A stretch of 64,000 bases of DNA. Origin: JAUMBM01 sp964441755 (lineage in GTDB: Bacteria > Bacteroidota > Bacteroidia > Chitinophagales > Saprospiraceae). Shown here in pieces: positions 44,458 through 52,072 of the stretch. A program made the position numbers and the translations under genes. Each line of letters starts with the position of its first letter. Positions within the stretch are counted from its first letter, which is position 1. The notes below the pieces were generated by a model. The model searched no databases and was not told the DNA's origin. It saw only the letters and a program-made list of their open reading frames with translations. The DNA is taken from NCBI GenBank assembly GCA_964441755.1, contig CAYTVG010000006.1, positions 178,877-242,876 on the forward strand, read 5' to 3'.

Positions 44458-45999
44458 ATGCAAACATACACATCACGTATCCTCATAGCAGTCATCGCCC
44501 TGCTGAGCAGCCTTCTCCTCGGCTGCGAAAAGGACCTGCCCACCTACTACGCATTTGCACCCTACAGCTACAGCAGTCAGGATGCTGATGCAGGGAGCTG
44601 GAAGCCCCTGCTGCTGAGTCGTCCCGACCAGATAGCTGTGCCGCCGCCGCCCGGGGGCGACGCCTATGCCGCTGAGCTGGTGCAGACGCGACAGGCAACT
44701 GCCAACCTGAGCCCTGAAGCCCGCGCGGCCGTTGCCTACTGGGGCAACAATCCGCTCATACGCTGGAACGAGATTGCACACGAACTGGTGTCCAAGTACA
44801 ATCTCATACCAGCCCCCAATGCCGACGGCAGCTACGACAGCCCCAGCGCTGCCAACCCGGCGGTCTACCCCTTTTTCCCCTTTTCCAACCCCGTCTACAG
44901 CAGCCGCGTATACGCCTACTGGAGTGCCGCCCAGCTGGACGCTCTCATAGCCGTATGGCACTACAAATACGTATACAACCGCCCGGCGCCCGCAGCGGCC
45001 GACGATCGCATAGTGGCAGCCTGGCCCCCCTCCGGGCTGCCTGCTTATCCGGCCGACGGTGCCGCCGTGGCGGCCGTCTCTGAGGCCATCCTCGGCGCTA
45101 TGTTTCCGCTCGAAAAAGATTTTCTGGCGGCCAAAGCCGCCGAGCACCGGCAGGCGATGCGCTGGTCGGGCACGCAGCTCGAGAGCGATCTGACCGCCGG
45201 TGAGGCGCTCGGCAAAGCCGTAGCAGCCCTCTTCCTCAGCCGCGCAGCCGGCGACGGTACCCGCGATGCCGGCGGAAACGCCGGCACCACCGACTCCCTG
45301 CGCAATGCCGCACAGGCGCGCTGGGGCTGGGCCTGGGAAAATCTCGAGCAGCCCCAGCGGCCCGGCGGGCTCGCGCCGCTCTTCGGGCAGGTGCAAATGT
45401 GGTGCGTACCCTCCGTGGAAATCGTGCGGCCGCTGCCGCCGCCGGCGCCCGGCACCCCTGCCTTCGAGCGAGATGCTGCAGAGCTCCGGCAGATTGCCGA
45501 CAACCTCAGCCGCGAACAGCGCCGCATTGCCAACTTTTGGTCCGACGGACTGGGCACCTATACCCCGCCCGGCCACTGGAACCGCCTCGCCAGCGAGTTT
45601 GTCGTCAAGTACCAGCTCAATCCTGTGCGCACGGCCCGCACCTTTGCCTACCTCAACATGGCCATGATGGATGCCGGCATCAGTTGCTGGGATGCCAAAT
45701 ATTACTACTACTACCCGCGCCCCTCACAGCTCATGCCGGGCTTCAAGACCATCCTGGGTATCCCCAATTTTCCGGGCTATACGTCGGGACACTCTACCTT
45801 CTCGGCTGCGGCCGCTACCGTGCTGGGGCACATCTTCCCGGCTGAAGCGGCCCGCTGCAATGCCTGGGCCGAGGAGGCTGCCCTCTCGCGCCTCTACGGC
45901 GGTATTCACTTCCGTTTCGATGCTGAGGTCGGGCTGGAGCAGGGCCGGCGCGTGGGCAGTTACTCGGTGGCTGTTGCGCGGGCGGATGGTGCGGAATAG
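44458..45999 (+). CDS. Vanadium-haloperoxidase/PAP2-like lipoprotein with internal duplication
   Basis: A 513-residue lipoprotein (lipobox LLLGC, Cys about 23). The C-terminal domain has the vanadate/phosphate site of the PAP2/haloperoxidase superfamily: YYYYYPRPSQLMPGF, FPGYTSGHSTFSAAAA with His445, and SRLYGGIHFRFDAEVG. The N-terminal half is a second copy: LSPEARAAVAYWGNN parallels LSREQRRIANFWSDG, and PAYPADGAAVAAVSEAILGAMFP aligns without gaps to the C-terminal segment. In that copy His445 corresponds to Gly201 and SGHS to ADGA, so the first site is inactive. It may oxidise halides or hydrolyse phosphates. The neighbour upstream is an outer-membrane barrel. Confidence 0.85.
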   Translation: MQTYTSRILIAVIALLSSLLLGCEKDLPTYYAFAPYSYSSQDADAGSWKPLLLSRPDQIAVPPPPGGDAYAAELVQTRQATANLSPEARAAVAYWGNNPLIRWNEIAHELVSKYNLIPAPNADGSYDSPSAANPAVYPFFPFSNPVYSSRVYAYWSAAQLDALIAVWHYKYVYNRPAPAAADDRIVAAWPPSGLPAYPADGAAVAAVSEAILGAMFPLEKDFLAAKAAEHRQAMRWSGTQLESDLTAGEALGKAVAALFLSRAAGDGTRDAGGNAGTTDSLRNAAQARWGWAWENLEQPQRPGGLAPLFGQVQMWCVPSVEIVRPLPPPAPGTPAFERDAAELRQIADNLSREQRRIANFWSDGLGTYTPPGHWNRLASEFVVKYQLNPVRTARTFAYLNMAMMDAGISCWDAKYYYYYPRPSQLMPGFKTILGIPNFPGYTSGHSTFSAAAATVLGHIFPAEAARCNAWAEEAALSRLYGGIHFRFDAEVGLEQGRRVGSYSVAVARADGAE

Positions 46000-46005
46000 C
46001 TTATA

Positions 46006-46087
46006 AAGCGACAAGGGGCTGCGAGTGCAGCCCCTTGTCGCTTAGGTTTTTTTCCAAAAAACGAACCCGGGGCTGCAGCTGCAGCCC
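46006..46087. terminator. Convergent terminator between haloperoxidase-like gene and feoB
   Basis: Perfect 17-bp arms, 46006-46022 and 46027-46043 (AAGCGACAAGGGGCTGC), loop GAGT. A second, shorter palindrome GGGCTGCAGCTGCAGCCC is at 46070-46087, ten bases before the feoB stop. Confidence 0.8.
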
Positions 46088-46096
46088 GAAAATCCT

Positions 46097-48217
46097 TTAA
46101 CTAAGCCACTGATACACCAGCAGACTGCTCAGGTAGGCCAGACCGGTCATAAACACAAACTGCAGTATCGGCCAGCGCCAGCTGCCGGTCTCTCTTTTTA
46201 CGACTGCCAGCGTACTCATGCACATCATGGCAAAGACGTAAAAAAGCAGGAGGGAGAGCGAGGTGGCGAGGTTGTAAAAAGGCTCGCCCGTCTCCGGGTG
46301 CCGCTCGGCCGCGAGCCGGTCTCTGACCGTGAGCTCGTCGCTGCCGTCGCCCAGACTGTAGATGGTCGACATGGTGCCCACAAATACCTCGCGGGCGGCA
46401 AAGCTCGTAATCAGTGCGATGCCGATACGCCAGTCGAAGCCCAGGGGCGCGATGGCCGGCTCAATCAGCTTGCCCATGTGGCCGGCAAAGCTGGCTTCCA
46501 GCTCCCGCGTAGCGGTCAGGCTTGCTGCTGCCGCTTCGTCGAGCTGCTCCGTAGCCGCTGTGCGGGCGGCGGCGGCCCGCGCCTCTTCCATGGCGTTGCC
46601 CGGGCCATAGCTCGACAAGGCCCAGAGAATGACCGAGATGATGAGGATAATCTTCCCCGCCTCCACTACAAAGGTTTTTACTTTTTCCCATACCGTAAGC
46701 CCTACGTTGCGCCAGACGGGCGGGCGGTACTCCGGCAGCTCCAGCATGAGGTAGCTGCGCTCCTCGGAGCGGAGTATATACTTGAAAATCAGTCCAAAAA
46801 TCAGTGCCGCCAGGATACCCAGCAGGTAGAGCCCCATAAATGCCAGCCCCTGCAGGTTGAGGAAGCCCCAGACCGTCACGGGCGGCGCCACAAAGCCGAT
46901 GAGCACCGTGTAGACCGGTATGCGGGCAGAGCAACTAATGAAGGGCGTCACCAGGATGGTGATCAGCCGCTCCTTGTGGTTGCCGATGGTGCGGGCACTC
47001 ATGATGGCCGGGATGGCGCAGGCGCCACCCGAAATCAGGGCAACCATGCTGCGGCCGTTGAGGCCAAAAAACTGCATCAGCCGGTCGAACATGAAGGCCG
47101 CCCGGGCCATATAGCCTACCTCCTCCAGCAGGCCGATCAGCAAAAACAGCAGCGCTATCTGGGGTACGAAGACGACGATGCCGCCCAGGCCGGCCAGGAT
47201 ACCGTCGACCAGCAGCGAACTCAGCCAGCCGGCCGGCAGTAGCTGTCGGAGGCCTTCGGCGGCGGAGGCAAACAGCCAGTCGATGGCGTCCATGGGGTAG
47301 GAAGCCCAGGCGTAGATGGCCTGGAAAACCAGCAGCATGATCAGCAAAAAGATGAGCGGACCGGAGAAGGGGTGGGTGAGAATCTTGTCGAGGCGGGTAG
47401 AAAATTGCTGCCGCGCCGCCTGTCCCTGGCTGCGCATGGCGCGCGCCAGCAGGGGCGTAAACCAGTCGTAGCGCCACATCGTCTCATCGACCTGCGCCCG
47501 CAGCGGCTGAAAGCCCACTGTGCGGGCAGCCGCCTGCACGCCCCCTCTGTCTGCTGTGGAAATAAAGGGCAGCCAGTCGATATGGTGCGCCATCACCAGG
47601 CGGTGGTAAGGCGTTGCTGCAGGCGCCAGCAGCTCCAGTGCTGCCGCGAGCCGGCTTTCGGCCGGGCTGAGGGTGTAAAAAGGCTGGCCGGCAGCGGGTG
47701 GCGGCGGCTGCCGCAGCAGCGCCTCCAGGGCCTCAAAGCCCTGACCCGTGCGGCTGCTGAGCAGCACCACGGGTGCCTGCAGCCGGGCCGACAAGGCCGG
47801 GATGTCCACCTCAAGGCCCTCCTCAGCAGCTACATCGGCCATGTTGAGCGCCAGTATGAGCGGCAGGCCCAGGTCGTGCAATTGCGTAAACAGCAGCAGA
47901 TGCTTTTCCAGCCGCGTCACATCGGCCACATAGACCACGCGGTCGGGATAACTCTCATCCTCGCGGTTGAGCAGCGTCTGCACCACAATCCGCTCATCCA
48001 GTGAGTTGGGGTACAGGCTGTACGCCCCGGGAAAGTCGATGAGGTTGACGGTGGTGTGGGCGTCGAGTTTGAGTTCGCCCGATTTTTTTTCGACCGTCAC
48101 CCCCGGAAAGTTGCCGACCTTCTGCCGGAGACCTGTGAGGCGGTTGAAAACCGATGATTTGCCACTGTTGGGGTTGCCCATCAGCGCAACCGTATAATGA
48201 TGCTTAGCTGCAGCCAT
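46097..48217 (-). CDS. feoB: Ferrous iron transporter FeoB
   Basis: A 706-residue inner-membrane Fe(II) transporter. The N-terminal G domain has G1 GNPNSGKS (residues 14-21), FPGVTVE, DFPGAYSLYP and G4 NMAD. The membrane part has the two Gate-type motifs, GGIVVFVPQIALLFLLIGLLE and GGACAIPAIMSARTI, in the order typical of the family. The frame is open to 48304, but the ATG at 48217 begins the conserved MAAAKHHYTVALMGNPN. It follows feoA by 13 bases and is cotranscribed from the promoter at 48592-48626. No FeoC gene is present. Confidence 0.97.
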   Translation of the reverse strand: MAAAKHHYTVALMGNPNSGKSSVFNRLTGLRQKVGNFPGVTVEKKSGELKLDAHTTVNLIDFPGAYSLYPNSLDERIVVQTLLNREDESYPDRVVYVADVTRLEKHLLLFTQLHDLGLPLILALNMADVAAEEGLEVDIPALSARLQAPVVLLSSRTGQGFEALEALLRQPPPPAAGQPFYTLSPAESRLAAALELLAPAATPYHRLVMAHHIDWLPFISTADRGGVQAAARTVGFQPLRAQVDETMWRYDWFTPLLARAMRSQGQAARQQFSTRLDKILTHPFSGPLIFLLIMLLVFQAIYAWASYPMDAIDWLFASAAEGLRQLLPAGWLSSLLVDGILAGLGGIVVFVPQIALLFLLIGLLEEVGYMARAAFMFDRLMQFFGLNGRSMVALISGGACAIPAIMSARTIGNHKERLITILVTPFISCSARIPVYTVLIGFVAPPVTVWGFLNLQGLAFMGLYLLGILAALIFGLIFKYILRSEERSYLMLELPEYRPPVWRNVGLTVWEKVKTFVVEAGKIILIISVILWALSSYGPGNAMEEARAAAARTAATEQLDEAAAASLTATRELEASFAGHMGKLIEPAIAPLGFDWRIGIALITSFAAREVFVGTMSTIYSLGDGSDELTVRDRLAAERHPETGEPFYNLATSLSLLLFYVFAMMCMSTLAVVKRETGSWRWPILQFVFMTGLAYLSSLLVYQWLS

Positions 48218-48230
48218 AAAAGATGCGGAA

Positions 48231-48527
48231 TCAGTTGGAATGCATGATGATACCATCGAGCTCGCTGCTGCGCAGCGCCAGGCAAAGGTTGCCGGCACGC
48301 ACATACCAGCCGCCGCCCAGGGGTGCTGCCTGCAGCAGCTCTATGTCCGTACCCGGCAGCACACCCATGGCCATGAGCTTGCCGGCGAGCTGCTCGCTGC
48401 TGAATCCCTCGATCCTGCCCTTCTGCCCGCGTCTGTAGCCCGGGGAGGGCTGCTTGCCCGCTGCCGGGCGCTGTGTGTGTTGCTCTGTCATCCCTGCTTT
48501 CTTTTCCTTCACGTTTGAGAGCTCCAA
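48231..48527 (-). CDS. feoA: FeoA domain protein
   Basis: A 98-residue SH3-like FeoA protein. The core GRIEGFSSEQLAGKLMAMGVLPGTDIELL, then APLGGGWYVRAGNLCLALRSSE matches the family consensus of a metal-transport cofactor that acts on FeoB. The N-terminal 30 residues are polar and variable. Met13 (48491) is an alternative start. It is the first gene of feoAB. Confidence 0.95.
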   Translation of the reverse strand: MELSNVKEKKAGMTEQHTQRPAAGKQPSPGYRRGQKGRIEGFSSEQLAGKLMAMGVLPGTDIELLQAAPLGGGWYVRAGNLCLALRSSELDGIIMHSN

Positions 48528-48591
48528 GGTATAGCCTGCCTTGCTGACAATCGATGACGAATATCACTATACCAGTCTCTTTTCAGGATGC

Positions 48592-48626
48592 CAAAGATAC
48601 AGGAAAATAATTTAGACTAAATCAAA
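48592..48626 (-). promoter_or_regulatory. feoAB promoter with palindromic operator
   Basis: On the minus strand the -7 element TATCTTTG (48599-48592) is preceded 23 bases upstream by TTTG (48626-48623), a complete Bacteroidota promoter. Between them lies the perfect palindrome ATTTAGACTAAAT (48610-48622). A protein bound there would block RNA polymerase. The same palindrome, one base changed, lies at the promoter of the iron operon at 58.5 kb. I infer a DtxR/MntR- or Fur-like iron repressor. Confidence 0.7.
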
Positions 48627-48644
48627 ATAAGTGTTTTTTGTTGG

Positions 48645-48880
48645 GTGCGGTCTAATTTGTTGCACGCTATGATCTTTCTTGTTGCCGTATACGCAAGGAT
48701 ATCTGATACACAAAGCAACTATCCTGAAGTACCTTGGTTACACGAAGCTATTTTACAAAGATTATTGAAAAATGCACATGCTCTTTTTATCTTTGGAATG
48801 GTGCCGAAGCAACCGATGGTATTCTTAGTCCGTTGGTTTGACGATTTTTTTCCGCAATCTATGTGTGGTTATATAGGGGC
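48645..48880. other. Low-GC unassigned stretch
   Basis: This segment between the feoA promoter and the repeat arrays is markedly more AT-rich than nearby genes. An open plus-strand frame (from 48645) runs through it into the repeats, but the sequence matches no family I know. It could be a decayed foreign gene. I do not call a CDS. Confidence 0.3.
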
Positions 48881-48910
48881 TGTAACAAGGTTGATTGGTG
48901 TTGTTTTTTG

Positions 48911-49070
48911 TAGATTGGAAGCCCCGTTAGGCAGGTCGATTGGTGCTGTTTTCCGTAGATTGGAAGCCCCGTTAGGTAGGTCGATTGGTGCTGTTTTCGG
49001 TAGGTTGGAAGCCCCGTTAGGCAGGTCGATTGGTGCTGTTTTCCGTAGATTGGAAGCCCCGTTAGGGGCG
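48911..49070 (+). repeat. 45-bp tandem repeat (minisatellite)
   Basis: Units start at 48911, 48956, 49001 and 49046 (the last partial), exactly 45 bp apart. Each contains GATTGGAAGCCCCGTTAGG or a one- to two-base variant, then CAGGTCGATTGGTGCTGTTTTC. The length is divisible by three, so an open frame of 15-residue repeats runs through. The GCCCCGTTAGG block is shared with the dispersed repeats that follow. Confidence 0.8.
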
Positions 49071-49545
49071 TAATATGGGTAGAAAACACCGGGGTTGTTG
49101 TTTTCAGGAGTCCCGTAGGGACGGGATATGGGTAGACCCGTAGGGACGGGATATGGGTAGACCCGTATGAACGAAATGTGGGTGTGATTTTTTTTCGTAC
49201 AACGGAAGCCCCGTTAGGGGCGTGATATGGGTAGCAACGGGGCCGGTGTTTTCTACCCATATTCCGTCCCTACGGGACCCCGGAAAATAACGGGGTTATT
49301 GTTTTCTACCCACATCGCGTACCTACGGGGCTACCCACATTCCGTCCCTACGGGACTCCTGAAAACAATAACCCCGGTATTTTCTACCTACATCGCGTCC
49401 CTACGGGACTTTGGAAAACAACGGCCCTAGTGTTTTCTACCCATATTCCGTCCCTACGGGACCCCGGGAAATACCGGGGTTGTTGTTTTCTACCCACATC
49501 CCGTACCTACGGGGCTACCCATATTCCGTCCCTACGGGACTAGAC
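49054..49545. repeat. Dispersed palindromic repeat array with internal inversion
   Basis: Units contain a short palindrome (GTCCCGTAGGGAC or GCCCCGTTAGGGGC), then ATATGGGTAG or ATGTGGGTAG, then a spacer such as AAAACAACGGGGTT..TTTTC. Up to about 49245 units read forward. From about 49250 on they read as the reverse complement (CTACCCATATTCCGTCCCTACGGGAC-type), giving a head-to-head array. The spacers are themselves related, so this is not a CRISPR. It holds no gene, although spurious frames run through it. Confidence 0.85.
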
Positions 49546-49591
49546 CAGCCCCCTATTCATCAGCCAATTCTACAAAAAACCGCCGCTAAGC

Positions 49592-49978
49592 TCATTTTTT
49601 AAAAATAAAATACACGGCTGCCACGAGGCAGCCGAAGCCGATGAGGTGGTTGATGCGGAAGCTCTCCGTCTTGAAAACCAGCAGCGTGAAGAGGGTGAAA
49701 ATGACGAGGGTGATGACCTCCTGCATCACTTTTAGCTCCACCAGACTGTAAGGGCCGCCATTGCCCTGAAAGCCAATGCGGTTGGCGGGTACCTGAAAGC
49801 AGTACTCGAGCAGAGCGATGCCCCAGCTGATGAGGATGACCACCGGCAAGCCAAGGCGATGCAGGGCAGGAATGTCCTTAAACTTGAGGTGGCCGTACCA
49901 GGCCAGGGTCATAAACAGGTTGGAAAGCACCAGCAGACCGATGGTCTGCCAGGAGGCAGGGAGGGGGAATTTTGGCAT
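49592..49978 (-). CDS. DMT family protein (DUF486)
   Basis: A 128-residue protein with four hydrophobic helices (TIGLLVLSNLFMTLAWYGHL, GLPVVILISWGIALLEYCF, VITLVIFTLFTLLVF and LIGFGCLVAAVYFIF). The motifs TLAWYGHLKF, EYCFQVPANRIG and FSLxELKVMQEVITL-like text (here YSLVELKVMQEVITL) define DUF486, a small drug/metabolite-transporter-like family of unknown substrate. It lies downstream of two YeeE/YedE genes on the same strand, with a hairpin between. Confidence 0.9.
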   Translation of the reverse strand: MPKFPLPASWQTIGLLVLSNLFMTLAWYGHLKFKDIPALHRLGLPVVILISWGIALLEYCFQVPANRIGFQGNGGPYSLVELKVMQEVITLVIFTLFTLLVFKTESFRINHLIGFGCLVAAVYFIFKK

Positions 49979-49980
49979 AC

Positions 49981-50032
49981 GCGTAGCGGATTTGCCGCGA
50001 AATATCCGCTTTTTTTGGCAAATCCGCTACGC
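49981..50032 (-). terminator. Hairpin between YeeE/YedE pair and DUF486 gene
   Basis: Perfect 16-bp arms, 49981-49996 and 50017-50032 (GCGTAGCGGATTTGCC), enclose 20 bases that contain a T7 run. It lies after the YeeE-like stop at 50066 and directly before the DUF486 ATG. Confidence 0.6.
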
Positions 50033-50065
50033 TGGGGGGTTACAATGCTGAGCGCATACCGGCAG

Positions 50066-50479
50066 TTAGTGCGGCAGCTTGTCTTTCACCACGCCGTAGG
50101 CGAAGGTGCCAAGGGTCGCACTGAGGATGACCACAATGAAAATCCAGAAGCCATGGCCCAGCATGACAAACATGGGGCCGGGGCAGGCGCCCAGCAGGGC
50201 CCAGCCGAGGCCAAAAATGGAGCCCGCCAGCAGGTGGCGGCGTACGCTCAGCGGCATCGTCTTGATATAAATGGCAGTATCGCGCAGGGTGCGCATGCCG
50301 GAGCGGCGCATAATGGTCATGGCAATGGCGCCCACTACCACAGCTGTGCCTATGATGCCGTACATGTGGAAGCTCTCGAAGCGAAACATTTCGTGTATGC
50401 GGTACCAGGAAATGGCCTCCGACTTGGTCATTACAATGCCAAAGACGATGCCGACGAGGAAGAAGCTAAATAGTCTCAT
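50066..50479 (-). CDS. YeeE/YedE family half-transporter (second half, DUF6691-like)
   Basis: A 137-residue membrane protein with about four helices. It has a GLGWALLGACPGPMFVMLGHG segment that contains the conserved Cys-containing loop of YeeE/YedE proteins, which take up thiosulfate or other sulfur species through Cys relay. Short split YeeE pairs are common in Bacteroidota. It follows the other half by 36 bases and they are presumably one transporter. Confidence 0.88.
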   Translation of the reverse strand: MRLFSFFLVGIVFGIVMTKSEAISWYRIHEMFRFESFHMYGIIGTAVVVGAIAMTIMRRSGMRTLRDTAIYIKTMPLSVRRHLLAGSIFGLGWALLGACPGPMFVMLGHGFWIFIVVILSATLGTFAYGVVKDKLPH

Positions 50480-50515
50480 AATTTCTTTCGGGAAGTTGAT
50501 TGCTGAATACGGTTG

Positions 50516-51109
50516 TTAACCAAAAATAAGCGGCATAATCAGCCAGGTCATGATGAGACCGCCAATGAAGAAGCCAATGGTGGTCAGCAGCGAAGGTAGC
50601 TGCAGTTGCGACATGCCGGTGATGGAGTGCCCGGAAGTACAGCCGTCACCGTAGCGGGCACCAAAGCCTACCAGAAAGCCGCCGACAATGGCAATAATCA
50701 CTCCCTTGGGGTTGCTGAGGGTAAACATATCGGGCAGGTAGCCGACGCCCTCAGCCGTGGTGGCAGGGAAAGCAATACCCCACTCGGCCAAGTGCGCAAG
50801 GGTGGCGGGGTTGATCTCCAAAGGGGTGGAGGGTACCAGCCATACAGCCGCAATGGTGCCGCCCAGCACCGTGCCAATGATGAAAGCGATGCGCCAGCCT
50901 TCATCCTTGAGGTCAACCTTAAAGTAATCGAAGCGCTTGCCCGCGCCTGCTACATTACAAAAATCCCGAAAAATAGAGGATACGCCGAAGTGGCGACCCA
51001 TCCAGACCATTAGTACAAGAACAACTGAAAGCCCGGTACCCGAAATGGCCCAGTGCCAGTGTCCCTGTAAGGCCGCAAATACACTGTCCAGTAGCAACAG
51101 ATTATTCAT
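50516..51109 (-). CDS. YeeE/YedE family half-transporter (first half)
   Basis: A 197-residue membrane protein with about five helices and GFGARYGDGCTSGHSITGMSQLQ, the signature with the essential Cys in a GDGCTSGHG-type loop. It pairs with the downstream half. The substrate is probably thiosulfate or sulfide-like sulfur. The start ATG (51109) fits the first helix (LLLLDSVFAALQGHWHW then a hydrophobic segment). Confidence 0.9.
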   Translation of the reverse strand: MNNLLLLDSVFAALQGHWHWAISGTGLSVVLVLMVWMGRHFGVSSIFRDFCNVAGAGKRFDYFKVDLKDEGWRIAFIIGTVLGGTIAAVWLVPSTPLEINPATLAHLAEWGIAFPATTAEGVGYLPDMFTLSNPKGVIIAIVGGFLVGFGARYGDGCTSGHSITGMSQLQLPSLLTTIGFFIGGLIMTWLIMPLIFG

Positions 51110-51402
51110 CGTGGTGAAATTTTATTGTGGTGATTTGCAGGGAGCGACTTGCACGCTCCGCATTGGTTTCAGGGCTATCAACAGATCTTATGGTGACATA
51201 ATCCAAAAGCTATGTGGCTGCTGTCGCGCATTTCCCGAGATGCCGGGCTTTTGTACGTAACAGTACCCTCAGGTGGCGGCTGGCCGCAAAATCCGTCAAC
51301 CAACACCAATCTTCGCTGCAGCTTGCAAAAAAAGCGCTATCCCCTGCGATTCACGCATAACAGAACAAACGCTTCGTTTGCTACAGCCTGCCAAAGAAGG
51401 CA

Positions 51403-51720
51403 TTACACTTTCTCTGCAAGCGCCTGATCGATGACGTAGGTCAGGTTTTTGGCCGACTGCATACCGGACTGACGCCATTTTACTTCTCCCTTGTGGTAGA
51501 GGATGAAGGTCGGTACGCCCCGGATGCTAAGCTTCTCTGCCAACGCCTGGTTGCGGTCAACGTCAATTTTAATGATGGAGGCCTTGTCACCAATGGTCGC
51601 TGCCACCTCTTTGAGTATGGGCGACATCGCCTGGCAGGGGCCACACCAGTCGGCAGAAAAGTCGATTAGTACGGGCTTATCGCCGTTGATCAGATCGTTG
51701 AATGAAACTTTCTTTTCCAT
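51403..51720 (-). CDS. trxA: Thioredoxin
   Basis: A 105-residue thioredoxin with the WCGPC active site (ADWCGPCQAMSP), cis-Pro in RGVPTFILY and the standard fold length. It is cytoplasmic, with no signal peptide. It lies upstream of the YeeE/YedE pair on the same strand, 293 bases away (no feature recognised in that gap). This pairing may link it to sulfur uptake by supplying reductant, which is an inference from position only. Confidence 0.95.
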   Translation of the reverse strand: MEKKVSFNDLINGDKPVLIDFSADWCGPCQAMSPILKEVAATIGDKASIIKIDVDRNQALAEKLSIRGVPTFILYHKGEVKWRQSGMQSAKNLTYVIDQALAEKV

Positions 51721-52072
51721 GTTTTCTTGTTAAATTTCTGAAAGTATGGGGTCTGCAACGGTAGCAGAGACCTGCAAGCAGACTACAACAAAAATACAGG
51801 AAAAGCTGTCTCTTTTACTGTGACCTTTATCACACTGCATACTGAAAACAAGCCTGAACGAAGGTAGCAGGAATATCATTAATTTCCTATCTATTCAGTA
51901 GGATTTTTTTAAGCTATCCTGCTATTGAATGCTTTTTCGGCCGGTAAAGGCCGGGCAGGGATTTTTTTATAAAAAGCCCTGCTCGATTTCCTCCTCCCGG
52001 AGCGCTTCATGCCGGCCTGTTGGCCTGCCAACCCGCCCGGACTGCACCCGCAGGCCGCCTGGCATTTTTTTC
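51721..52072 (-). promoter_or_regulatory. Intergenic region with thioredoxin -7 element
   Basis: TATTTTTG on the minus strand (51796-51789) matches TAnnTTTG, 69 bases before the thioredoxin ATG. An imperfect hairpin at 51955-51982 (GCAGGG..CCCTGC with A/T runs) and a GGCCGG/CCGGCC-type repeat at 51938-51954 lie after the TonB receptor stop and may be its terminator. Confidence 0.4.

Noticed and set aside
44131..44588. Overlapping small frames through the triple cassette
   Set aside because: They consist only of translated hairpin repeats and run on both strands; no coding pattern.
48645..49073. Open frame of 142 residues with 15-residue repeats
   Set aside because: It arises because the 45-bp minisatellite is divisible by three. 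The upstream part matches no family and there is no promoter or start context.
49054..49545. Possible CRISPR array
   Set aside because: Repeats are palindromic and short, the intervening stretches are related to one another, unit lengths vary, and orientation flips inside the array. No cas gene is present.
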